From contig JAYKKI010000076.1 in the NCBI GenBank assembly GCA_039881145.1, forward strand, positions 9,293,001 through 9,357,000: a DNA stretch of 64,000 nt, written 5' to 3'. The translations under genes were made by a program, and so were the position numbers. This document shows positions 23,402 through 34,059 of this stretch, in pieces; the stretch's first letter is position 1; each line of letters opens with the position of its first letter. The notes beneath the pieces are model-generated. The model had not been told where the DNA came from and made no database searches. It worked only from the letters and a program-made list of their open reading frames with translations. Source of the stretch: Druceiella hillmani (lineage: Eukaryota; Arthropoda; Insecta; Lepidoptera; Hepialidae).

Positions 23402-25812
23402 GTGGAGCCCAGATATACGTAGCTCTTCACTACCTGGCATCCTGCTATATTTTGGATGTTCGGTTGGTTATTGTTAGCACGATCTACAATCATCATTTTA
23501 GTCTTATCGCGATCGATTGTAAGCCCAAATTCCAATGCTTTGGTCTCCAGTCGTCGTAAGAGAGACTCGATTTCATCTTTTGTTGACGCTAGGAGGGTGG
23601 TGTCATTTGCGTATCTCAAGTTTGATATCTTCCGATCCCCTACCGATATTCCCTTATTCCAATCTTCAAGAACTATACGCATTAGGTATTCTGCGTATAT
23701 GTTAAAGAGAAGAGGAGATAATATACAGCCCTGTCTAACACCTGCTTGCGTTTTGAAGCGTTTGGAGTCAATACCGTCTACTCGGACCGCGGCTGTGCCA
23801 TCTTCGTATAGACGCCTAATGAGTTGTACAAGATGATGCGGTACACCCATTTCCGTCAGGACCAGCGACAGTTTCCACCACTTCACGGTATCGAAGGCTT
23901 TTCTGAAATCGACGAAGTATATATAGAAGGCAATGTTAAACTCTCTGGCCTTTTCTATAATTTGTCGCAATATCACCTTTACAAAACCAGCTTGTTCGGA
24001 GGCGATTTCTCGGGACAAAAAACTCTGAAGCCTTGTGTTAACAATATGCAGCATTATTTTACTGGCGTGGGATATTAGGGAAATGAGTCTGTAGTTACTG
24101 CACTTTTCCGTCGATCCTTTTTTGTGTAACGGTATGAATATGGAGTGTGACCAATCGCTCGACCAAACTCCAGTGACCCATATACGACAGCAGATGGTGT
24201 GCAATACGTTTACTCCGACTTCCCCCATGGCTTTCACTGTCTCTATCGGGATCTCATCAATGCCTACAGTCTTGTTCCATTTAAGATGGTCTATAGCGGC
24301 CCGCACCTCATCTTTTAATATTATTGGCTCTTGCTCTGTGGTTTCTTCGTAGGGTATTATGTTTGTTGCTGTGTCAGCAAACAGAGACTTACAGTACTCT
24401 TCCCAGACGCTAGCAATCTTTTTGATTTCCGTGACGGTGTCTCCGGTCGCATTCTCAATGGCCCACGTCTTCGGTTTGAACTGACGGGTTATAAGTTTGA
24501 TTTTCACGTGTATGTCTTTTGTTTCAAACTTTTGAGAATGTTTCTCTACCTCTTCACATATTGATTATAACGCTGTATTACGGTCGCGCCGGCACGACGC
24601 TTGTATGACAGAACTCATGGCGTTCAATTCCTGTACTTTTGCGCCCTTGGCTTTCAGGTCCCTACGACTCTCAATCAAATCCCAAGTTTCACTCGACATC
24701 CAGTGCTGCCTCTTTTTGGATCTTCCGTTGGGCTGTGATTCGAGCACGGCATCTTTTATGAATTGCACGGTGGATTTCTAAAGCTTGTCAACGTTCTTTT
24801 CCTTGCTACAGTTTTCACGCCAACACTGTTGTTGTTTATTTAGTAGTGATTGAACAAACAAGTCTTTATCACGGATTTCCAAGCATTTGGCCGTTCTCCT
24901 GACCATGGGTCTGCGCAATCTAGTTCTCGTGCTACACACTAGTAGCTGGTGGTCAGACATGACGTCGGCTCTCGGCAATGTGTGTGCGTTGGTTATCGAG
25001 CTCCTCCATCTTGTTCTAACCAGTATGTAATCGATCTGGTTGCGGTATTCGTCGCTTGGGGAAGTCCATGTATACAGTCTCCTGGGGTGGTGTTTGAAGA
25101 CTGTGTTCGTAATGGTAAAGTCATTATCTGTTGCAAATTGAATTAGGCGTTCTCCTCTGATGTTCCTGCAACCAAGACCATAATGGCCGACGATTTTTCG
25201 CAGTCCCACATCCAGGGTAGTAGTTCCAACCTTAGCGTTAAAGTCACCGATGATCATCAGTATCTCTCTCTTTGAGATGTTATTGATACAAGCCTCCAGT
25301 TGGTTGTAAAAATCCTCGACTTTATCTTCGGGAGCGGCACTTGTCGGTGCGTAAACCTGGATGATGTTCAACGTACATGGTGAAGCATTGAGTTTCATGT
25401 TAATGATCCTATCACTGACAGGGTTGTAACCTAGGACAGACCCAGCCCAGATCGTGGGTATTGCGATAGCCACTCCAGTAAAACTGGACGACTCATTTCC
25501 TGAGAAGAAGATAGTGTGTTTCTCTAGGTTTCTGTGCCCACTGTCTTTCCAATGCGTCTCACTTAGTCCCGTGATAACACTGTTACATCGCTCTAGCTCG
25601 TGGTCTAATACATGGAGCTTTCCTTCATCATTGAGACCCTTCACATTCCAGGTCTCAATACGAATGTTATTACGAAGTTGCAGTTTCATTTTACCAGAGA
25701 TTTTGTTTCCATGGGGCGCCTGGCTGCATATTCCCTCATGGATAGTAACCAATTTCACACCCTGGTTCCCGGACAACTCAAGGCACCGATCGCTATGCGG
25801 ATCGCCAGGCAC
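23402..25812 (-). pseudogene. RTE-like LINE ORF2: APE endonuclease plus reverse transcriptase, copy 1
   Basis: One reading frame of about 800 codons encodes the enzyme that nicks target DNA and copies element RNA into it. The start at 25,812 begins MPGDPHSD. The endonuclease shows ETWNVKG, GLSETHW, IIGDFNAKVG, YTWTSPSDEYRNQIDYILV and SDHQLLV in order, covering the N, E, D/N and D-H catalytic positions. The reverse transcriptase shows VDFRKAFDTV (motif A), GVRQGCILSPLLFNIYAEYL (motif B) and LRYANDTTLL (motif C). Three parts lie in the same frame and are separated only by stops: Trp to TAG at 24,778-24,780 (copy 2 reads TGG) and Gln to TAA near 24,565-24,567 (copy 2 reads CAA). The first motif C Asp is Asn, GAT to AAT relative to copy 2. 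The protein is cut at 23,402 after YVYLGST, losing the C-terminal part seen in copy 2. It is dead but young. The clade is inferred; other APE-type clades are possible. Confidence 0.93.
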
Positions 25813-26110
25813 ACGTTTACCCTTATTCGACTTCTTCTTGACTCTCTTGGGAAATTAGTGCAGTGGTTTCCCGTTGCCTTCTGCACCAGGACTTTTAGGG
25901 TGTATTTGGTCCCCAAGGTTTCTGACGCCTCTTCGGTACAGGTTACCCTGACGGATATATATGGTTATACCGCCATTGCTCGGTCGCCATTGCCCCGTTG
26001 GTTATCTAGCAGGGAGCACCACGGCAATCAGTTGGTCGCCGCCGCCATGCGGCGCGTGCAGGTGGGGTTGACAGTAGGGCCGGTAGAGGTGGTATTCCGA
26101 TCTCCCATTA
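25813..26110 (-). other. 5' untranslated region of RTE-like LINE copy 1
   Basis: This GC-rich stretch, read on the minus strand, leads into the ORF start and is sharply bounded by a (TA)n run on its outer side. On the minus strand it includes gaaggcaacgggaaaccact, a sequence I associate with 5' regions of this LINE type. The GC content contrasts strongly with the surroundings, as expected for a recent insertion. Confidence 0.75.
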
Positions 26111-26133
26111 CTATATATATATATATATATATA
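26111..26133. repeat. (TA)n microsatellite at the LINE 5' border
   Basis: A short pure TA run directly abuts the 5' end of LINE copy 1. Another short TA-rich run (23,380-23,400) abuts its other end. Confidence 0.9.
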
Positions 26134-27640
26134 GATACGTGCTGCATATTATAAACTTGAAGGATGAAAATTACAATTGTTTTGTTTGAAGTATGGTTAT
26201 CTCAGAACTGGCCACATCCAAGTTATCGGATTTCTCCTGCACTCTAAAACCTTACCTCTCCAGATACCCTCTCTCTTCAGTCTGACATCCGCCGCTAAAT
26301 ATTGTGGCCGGTTTTCGATTAATACTTGTTACCCTTCTATTAAATATTTAATACCTTCAGATGAATTGTTGTTTATTAATATAATATAACGAATAGTATT
26401 GGTTAATTTTGTAAAAAATTAACGAACTTATATAAAAAAACCTGTATTTATATTTCCGTAAATTCCGTGTCGAATACTTTAAACCGATATTAATATATTC
26501 CATAGTAATAGGTTATAAAACAATTAAAGAATTTTGTAACACATTGTAACAATTTATAAAAAATCAACCATTAAAATATTATATGTTGTCGAGATATTGC
26601 AAACCATCTGTAATCTTTGATTTACTAAAAGTTTTTTTTTTAATTTAATAAAAACTGCATTATTTCGAGTGTAAACTTGAAGGTTTGTTCAATTTTATCT
26701 ACCTGTTTTTTTCATGTCAAATTTTAATAAATAATGTTTAGTGAGAGAATTTTCTTATGTAAAAAAATTAGTGGAAATGCGCTATACCTTAAAAGGTTTC
26801 CATGTAGTATTAAACGTTTACCATTATAGAATTTAAATAATGCTCCGCGATTTGAATGTATTTTGTTTTTCGACTTTAGTGACTATTCAAAAAATCCCTT
26901 ACATTTTCTATTTAAATAATGTGGTTGTCAAGTTACAGGTGAAGAAACAAAAAACAAGTTGTATGCTTCTTTCTTCACACAACGTTATTATAAACATCTA
27001 ATATTAACTATCATAAATAATCTACTTGAAAAAAGAGAACCAGAATTCATTCACAGGGGTAGAAATTAGACGCATTAGAAATATATCTCATTTCTATACT
27101 TCTGAATAGATTTTCATGTTTCGTAATGTCACATTCTAGTTTTGTTTCTCTGCCTTACTTAATTCAATGATATAACTTAGGTTTTTTTAATATTTCGATG
27201 TAGTGTATTTGCTTAAATATAAAAATAAAAAATCACCTACAATGAATGAGTAGACATAAAGTTATTACCATCGCAATCTACTTCTGGAGATCGTCAATAG
27301 GTTAGTATATCCTATATGCCTACCCTCACCGATGCGGACAGGTAGTTCCTACTATGCATAGGTTGTTAATCAGTTTTATAGTTTCAAGCTAACTACCATT
27401 TGACGGTTTAATAATACTGTAAAATAACTATATAATAATGTTGAAAAAGATACGATTACACAATATAAATTAATAAAGTATTAAATTTCGCAAGAGCTTT
27501 TACTTTCAAAATTTACGATCATAGTTGATGGAACTGAAGGATGCTGCCAAAAATTCCGTAAGAATATCTCTAGTTTTATTACATTCTTAATGACATCTTT
27601 CTAAAACAATGGGTAAGATAACTCTAAAATGCTATAGGCT
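26134..27640. other. AT-rich stretch, nothing recognised
   Basis: No domain, RNA gene or repeat seen. A slightly GC-richer patch at 26,200-26,340 has no recognisable product. Confidence 0.4.
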
Positions 27641-27775
27641 GTTTCATTCTATATCGAATTGTTGATCCATTATACCGCGCGTAACTTATCGCTTATGAAA
27701 TTTGTGTTATTTTGTTAGAAGCTTTCTGTTGTTTCTAAAGAATCAGCTCTTTTTACTAACGAATTTAGCAAATAT
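27641..27775. repeat. Dispersed repeat C, copy 1
   Basis: Shares attataccgcgcgt, ttattttgttagaagct and tttctaaa.aatc.gc with 40,023-40,165 in the same order and orientation. Function and class unknown. Confidence 0.65.
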
Positions 27776-27869
27776 ATTTATAACGTTTGCAGTAACTTTG
27801 AAATTGCATTTGGTCTTTTCAGAGTTCCGTACCTCGAAAGGAAAATTGTATACCCTTATAAGATTACTT

Positions 27870-28440
27870 CCCTGTCTGTTCATCCGTTCGTCACAGATAT
27901 TTTTCTCAGAAACTGCTTGACATGTAAATTTTAAATTTGTCATCGTAATAAAACATATTAACCCACATATATCCCAATATTTCAAATTTAAAAATGTTTA
28001 TATGGAAATTTAAAAGTGGCATATTTAACATTCAAAATTATTTTTATTTTCTTACACAATGAGGGATATTGTTTAAAAGTCTTAGTTATAAGGGTCTCGG
28101 TAATATATTTTAAGTAATTTCTGGTTTTATATATTTAGAGTTAGAAAAGAAATATGAAAAAAATATGCCGCCCGTTTTTTCCGAATTAACTCAATCTAGA
28201 TTTATGAAAAAATATGGGTTTTTAGAAAACTCAGGTAAATGTCTAAGGAAGAACTAAGCGATAATTCTAGATGTCATAACTTTTGAAACTTGTACATTTT
28301 TTTACGCCTTGAAAAGATGAAGTAGATAATATGTTGATATTTCCTTTTATATTCACAGCCGAATTTCTCAGAAACCGTACGACTTAGAAACCTTCAAATA
28401 ATTTACAAGTTTTGTCATGGCTATATTGGACCAAAAATTA
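27870..28440 (+). repeat. Dispersed repeat B, copies 2 and 3 in tandem
   Basis: The first unit carries gttcatccgttcgtcacaga, tttctcagaaactgcttgac, ataaaacatattaacccaca and, near 28,265, gattctagatgtcataacttt. A second unit starts about 460 bases on (28,350 onward: tattcacagccgaatttctc, then agaaaccgtacgacttagaa). The same two-unit arrangement occurs at 50.6-51.1 kb, so the tandem pair probably moved as a whole. Confidence 0.68.
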
Positions 28441-28561
28441 TGAACAATGCACCGTCGGAGAAATCCGACTAGGCGATTACAGGGAAACTATAGCGATTAT
28501 CCTGAATTTTCTATAAGACGCATAAAATTACATAGCTGTATTATACATACATATTATATTA

Positions 28562-29565
28562 CCTGGATCGGAGTATTGAATTCAAAACAACGTAGTTAAA
28601 TTAGTTATAATAGATTAAACTTTATTAAAATTTGATTCCAGTTTTAAAATTAAAAATAATAAAGATATAGAGTTCAAAAATTTAATGACGATATATTTAT
28701 AAATATTAATATTAATACGGTTGAAAATTACGATAGTAATTACACCACATATCAATATCAACAATGATAAAGTCATGTATTAAAATTGCCACATTTTAAT
28801 AATTTACTAAATAAATGCTATTATTTTTTAATGAATTCAGTAAAACTGGAAGGTGAACCTAAATGGTAATAATTCTTTTAAAAATGACTTAAAATTGTAA
28901 AAACTCTCCTAAATACGTACTACCGTACACGTTTGTGACGTATTGCGTTAAATAAACAGCAAAGATAAAAAATATAAAAAACTGACAACTATTTCTAATC
29001 ATAATATAATAACGTTAAGTGAAAAACCTGTATTATATAATTGTTATTTTTTTGGTAATATTAACTTCAATATAAACCCCAGAATTGGAAAATACAAGAT
29101 ACAAGTTCCTAATATTCAACCGTATTAATATAAATATTTATAAATATTCATCAGTTTTTTATATTTTTTATATTTGCTGTTTATTTAACGCAATACGTCA
29201 CAAACGTGTACGATAGTACGTATTTAGGAGAGTTTTTACATTTTTAAAAGAATTATTGCCATTTAGGTTCATCTTCCAGTTTTACTGAATTCATTAAAAA
29301 ATATTAGCATTTATTTAGTAAGTTATTAAAATGTGGCAATTTTGATACATGACTTTTTATCATCGTTGATATTGATATGTGATGTAATTACTATCGTAAT
29401 TTTCAATCGTATTATTATTAATATTTATAAATATATCGTCATTAAATTTGTGAAGTCTATGTCTTTATTATTTTCAATTTTAAAACTGGAATCAAATTTT
29501 AATAAAGTTTAATCTATTATAACTAACTTAACTACGTTGTTTTGAATTCAATACTCCGATCCAGG
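28562..29565. mobile_element. 1.0-kb foldback element with inverted arms of about 420 bp
   Basis: The left end begins cctggatcggagtattgaat (28,562) and the right end is its complement, ending at 29,565. Arms extend inward to about 28,985 and 29,150, with roughly 93-95 percent identity judged by eye and a few short indels. The central 160 bases are AT-rich and non-coding. No open frame of note and no transposase. I could not find a convincing target duplication at the present borders (left flank ...attatatta, right flank ctgaacctg...), so the true ends may lie slightly elsewhere. This is a non-autonomous long-TIR or foldback element, or a large palindromic duplication. Confidence 0.88.
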
Positions 29566-30989
29566 CTGAACCTGGCTTTCGTATTTTCAAAATGTATATT
29601 GAGAATATATTCATATGGTGAAAAAAGATGATATCTGTAAATTATTTCATGGAAATACTATGTACCCGTAACTATACGTATGTGCCAAAGCGTGTATAAT
29701 ACACGTGAAATGGGATTTCTACTAATATTTAACAGGTTATTGACAGATTGATACGGTTTATGGTGGCTTTCTACCTAGATTATTTTAAAAGATCTCCAAT
29801 GATTTTCAGTAGCTCGGTGTATAATTTTATTCGAGGCTATATTAATTGAATGGTCTTGAGATATACAGTATTACTTTCAGCCTCCTTACTTCATTGCTGT
29901 AACCAATAGTTTCATATTCTAGATTAATAATATAGACCTTTAATCAATTTTCAGACTTTACATGATCTCAATAACTGGTCATTTCCTTATCCAATAAGTT
30001 TGGACTTTTATCCATTGTATAATTGAAATTAATATTTTATGTATATTCATTAACTAAATTACGTATATATTTTTATTTTAACTGATTTAAAAACCATCGG
30101 AAGACCTTAGAATGGCATAAGTAATGTACTTATTATAACGTAAGTCATTCCTTTTCAAGTGAGTAGATTAATATCGAAATTTTGGCATCCAACACAATAC
30201 GCAAACTAATATTGCAAAAAAGCAAAAATGTAAATTTATAAAATAACAAATTACCAAAAATGCTGATGCCTAATTGACCTTTACAATATGGATTAGGGAT
30301 TAAATATGTTGTCATAAATTATCCATGTCTTAACACGAAAATAAACACAACCGCTATAATTTCACAGCGCACAGATGCTGTGAAATTATGAGAAGGATGA
30401 CGGAAACGAGAAAATATTAATGAAAAGAAGTGCTGAAATCATTTTGTATAACTTTTCACTTAAGAATAGTGAACATTTGTATTACATTTCCGTCTTAATA
30501 ATTGAGGCAGTGAAGTAATCAATATTTGTTCATTACATTTTGAAAACAAAAACCTAAAGTTAAATTAGCTTCATTATATCAAATTCTGAAGATTGGTTTT
30601 GATCCGTATAGTAAAGGTCTCACCCGTAATCACCTTATGTCGTGTGCTTCCATATTATCTTCAGCCGATACTTCTAGGTATTCACGCCTGGTGCTTGCAG
30701 TGCCAAAATTAGTTTAAATGAACGGTGAATTCTAAATAGAGAAGACATTTCTCTCGTTGCTTTATATAGTTTTTTTCAATATTTTTGACTTTTTTTCATT
30801 ACTTTTGTCTGTATTTGTCCTTAATATGGCTAGCTTAGTAGGTTTCTAGACAGAATAAGACAAAATGAAAACAAATAATTAATGAATACACTGACGATCA
30901 TAGAATAATTATTTTTAAGGTCCTGCGCCTCAAAATAAAAACTGAAATTCTTGGAAAATTACCCACATACTTGTCAAAGTTGTTTTTTC
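29566..30989. other. AT-rich stretch with one hairpin
   Basis: The only structure found is the hairpin at 30,356-30,389. The segment 30,590-30,720 weakly resembles 21,830-21,970. No gene seen. Confidence 0.4.
30356..30389. repeat. Perfect 13-bp inverted duplication
   Basis: Arms ataatttcacagc (30,356-30,368) and gctgtgaaattat (30,377-30,389) with an 8-nt loop. Confidence 0.85.
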
Positions 30990-31075
30990 CGAATCCGCTT
31001 GACGTAGAAGCTTGAAATTTGACACAGAAATAAAACATATTAGTTCGCACATATCTCAATAGCTTAAATCTTACG
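30990..31075 (+). repeat. Dispersed repeat B, partial copy
   Basis: Contains cgcttgacgtagaagcttga, ataaaacatattagttcgca and catatctcaatagctta, in the family order. The same stretch upstream (ggtcctgcgcctcaaaataa) resembles 40,950-40,975. Confidence 0.72.
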
Positions 31076-31104
31076 CGTAGGTTACCGAAAGAAATAGTAA
31101 GGTG

Positions 31105-32990
31105 CATGAAAAACATTCAAGATGAAAATCCTTCCCTGAGGTGGATAAGTTGAAGAATAGACAAGTTTATTTCATGTAAATTGTTTTTAATAAAATTCTA
31201 GTCTGAACATAAATTTCGTGATAATGATACTAATATATAATACGAAAAACCCTCCTCAGCGGCTTAAAAAAAATTCTAATACATTATCTAAAGTTTGAAT
31301 ACTACGCAATTAGCGACATATGATAATTGCCAAATGCTAAATAATTTAAACTTCATAATAACTCATTTTTTTATTTCATTTTATTTAATTTAATACTTAA
31401 TTTATTTCATATCATTGTTTTCTATACATAAATAAAATTATCAGTATTTGACGTAACTGATAAAAAATTAAAAAAGTACATAATAAATTCATTAAAAAAA
31501 TTAAATCGCCACAGACAGTGGTCAGAGTTTTATCTAATGATTTACATTTAGTATCGTACTCTATATTATTAATCAGTCTATTCATATTAATTTCCCCATT
31601 ATTGGACTTGGGAAAAAGTATCTAGTTGTACCATATTTAAACTTTTCAAAATATTTATAAAATATTATTATATCGAAAATTAGAATACTGAATTGAAACT
31701 TCGAATTTTCCGTTATTTTTTTTTATTACGGTTTCTTCATTTGAAATTACTATTAAGTTATGAAGTTCTACGACTGAAAATAATCTCTTGTACATTTTAA
31801 TTAATCTGAATAAGGTTCAAAAATTTATTCCCTTTAGTAAGGAGTAAGAGAAAAGTGATGTTTATATACTTACCAAATGTTTATGCCCCCCACCTCCCTC
31901 TCTATTTCTCTCATACGCAAACACCCACATAAATGCAATATTATATACACACAGTCACCTAAGCACTATATCAACTCTAAAAATTTCTGGGTAAGTTCCA
32001 AACAAATCTTTTTTATTAACCAAAAATTTCTTACAGTAGCAATACGGGTTCATAATTGGTAACTATATTTTACATCAAAAGTTCTAATTAATACTAGTAT
32101 TTTGATTATTTTATATTTTTCAGTACGTTCCTTATTTTATAGTTAACTAAAGATTGTTTTATAATTTTTAGTGCTCATGACATGTTATTATAATTAGAAT
32201 ATTACGACATTCGAAGAATTTAATAAATCCTTTATTGAAATAGAAAAATGTACCCGTGTCCTTTAATGAACAATAATACATTCATAGATATGTAAATGAC
32301 CTAAATGCATGCTTACACACATAAATACAAACATACGGAAATATAAATTATTCTACTCAGCAATATATAATACCTTATACTACTTTTGGGCTCACCGTAT
32401 TTAGTTGAGGATATACTATTGTTCATAGTATAAATTTCAACTCAAGAATAGATGGCGCTTATATTTTTATGAATGGTGTTATTTTTGTAATTATTATTGT
32501 CTATATGAGTAGCGATCCAAAGTGAGACGTTTTATAGAAACTTACGACTTTTTCAAATTTAACTATTGCTAATTGAATTTGAAAAATTCACAAGTCTCCG
32601 TTAACGGTTTTTCGCTACTTATGTATTGATTGCCCTTCGAGAAATGAAAAAAAGAAAGGGAATAAGCTATCGGAAATACTTAATTTTATATATATGTTGG
32701 GTTATTTAATTACTTAAATTGCTGTTTATGAACCAATTAAAATTGTTGTCATTATATATAAGTTGTCATATTTAGTTTAACATTTTGTTTATGTTTTATA
32801 TATGTTTTGTATATACTTTCTTATCTACGTATCTGTATTATCTTAGATATTTAATGTCATTGCCCCATACAAATACGATGTAATATGTTACAAATAGACA
32901 CGATAGTGATCGCCCATATATACATACTTAAGTATTTACTTTGTTTCTTACTTACATCGAGGTAAGGGTTCAAAGTTTATGACCTACCCT
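31105..32990. other. AT-rich stretch, old dispersed-repeat resemblance only
   Basis: The first 150 bases resemble 22,455-22,650 (gaggtg.ataagt, then aaaatt.t.gtctgaa.ataaatttc). The rest holds no recognised gene or element. Confidence 0.35.
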
Positions 32991-32994
32991 TCGT

Positions 32995-33700
32995 CATTAA
33001 TATAGTCCTGTCACCGCTTGCAGATCAAGCTAAAAAAACTGGCCACCATTTTTGATCAAAGAACTCATCAAGGCAAGTAAAATGAGCAGGATTTTGATAA
33101 AACTACTTCTCAAAATTGCATAGTATTATTATCAACTTTTGGCTCTATTATTAAACTCTGGTCCTTACTTGGACTAAAAAACTAATAAAGACAGATAAAC
33201 TTACTCAAACATATTGAATATACTTCTCACCATTGAAGAGTTACTGTCACCACCATCTGGCCCCATCATCAAACCTTGGCTTTCATTAGTGGTCAAAAAA
33301 CTTGTCAAGATAATTCAAACGAACTCAAACTCCATAATCATGCTCGTCATAATGGAGGAGTATTTTATCGCCTTTTGGTTTCCGCAGCAGTCCCTAGCCA
33401 CTACTTGTGATCAAAAAACTCGTCAATAAAAGTCAAACGAGCGTAAATATAGGAAATATACTCCTTGTTGTTGAGGAGTTCCTGTCAGTATCATCCAGCA
33501 CCATAGCCAGACCCTTGTCAATAGTCATGGTCTATGGACTTCTTAAGAAAGTTAAATGAGCCCAAACTCGATGGATATCTTATTTGAAAATTTGTGGCAT
33601 GACCTTGCAGCTCCATCATCAGACTCTGACCACCACCTGTGACTAAAATACTTATAAAAACCCGTCGAATGAGTTCAAACTCTATTAATTTTCTCAAAGG
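32995..33700. repeat. Degenerate tandem repeat, period roughly 150 bp
   Basis: Four to five diverged units share the blocks gatcaaaaaactcgtcaa, caaacgagc.caaactc, gaggagttcctgtca and ccatcatcagactctg. The same blocks recur at 59,130-59,330. Apparent open frames across it (for example 33,214-33,429) are repeat translations. Such arrays can sit inside Helitrons, and a Helitron-like 3' end follows at 34,056. Confidence 0.75.
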
Positions 33701-34029
33701 AACCTTATACTCTCGTTATATTTATATGTTACCTCTCTGAAATCATTTCGTTTCAAACAAAAAAATAATCTAAATGTATTATTTCTAAAAGGTGTTTTTT
33801 TGTCGAGCGGCTCGATCTCTTTAACTACTGCACCAAAAAAAATTTAAAAAATACCCACTTACAGCTTATGTTTTCTACTTTGGGCAAAAAATATAAAAAA
33901 ATTCGAAAAAAATCTTTTTGTTAATAAAAAAATTAATTTTTATAACAATTGGCATGAGCGCCATCTGTGGACGACACATCAAATATCTTAGCCAAATTGT
34001 ATACTTGGAACATGCTAGATGGCGATATA

Positions 34030-34056
34030 GTGCGAAGACTTCGCACGGGTCAGCTA
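34030..34056 (+). mobile_element. Helitron-like 3' terminus (hairpin plus CTAG|T)
   Basis: GTGCGAAG-A-CTTCGCAC (34,030-34,046) is followed after seven bases (GGGTCAG) by CTAG (34,053-34,056) and a T. A short GC-rich hairpin just upstream of CTRR, next to a T, is the hallmark of a Helitron 3' end. The 5' TC terminus was not located, so the element length is unknown. The sequence just upstream (gccatctgtggacgacacat, then agatggcgatatag) is GC-richer than its surroundings and probably belongs to the element. Confidence 0.6.
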
Positions 34057-34059
34057 GTA

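Noticed and set aside
23356..26154. Several plus-strand open frames of 60-180 codons over the LINE
   Set aside because: They lie opposite the minus-strand endonuclease and RT frame, which has clear motifs; the plus-strand readings have none.
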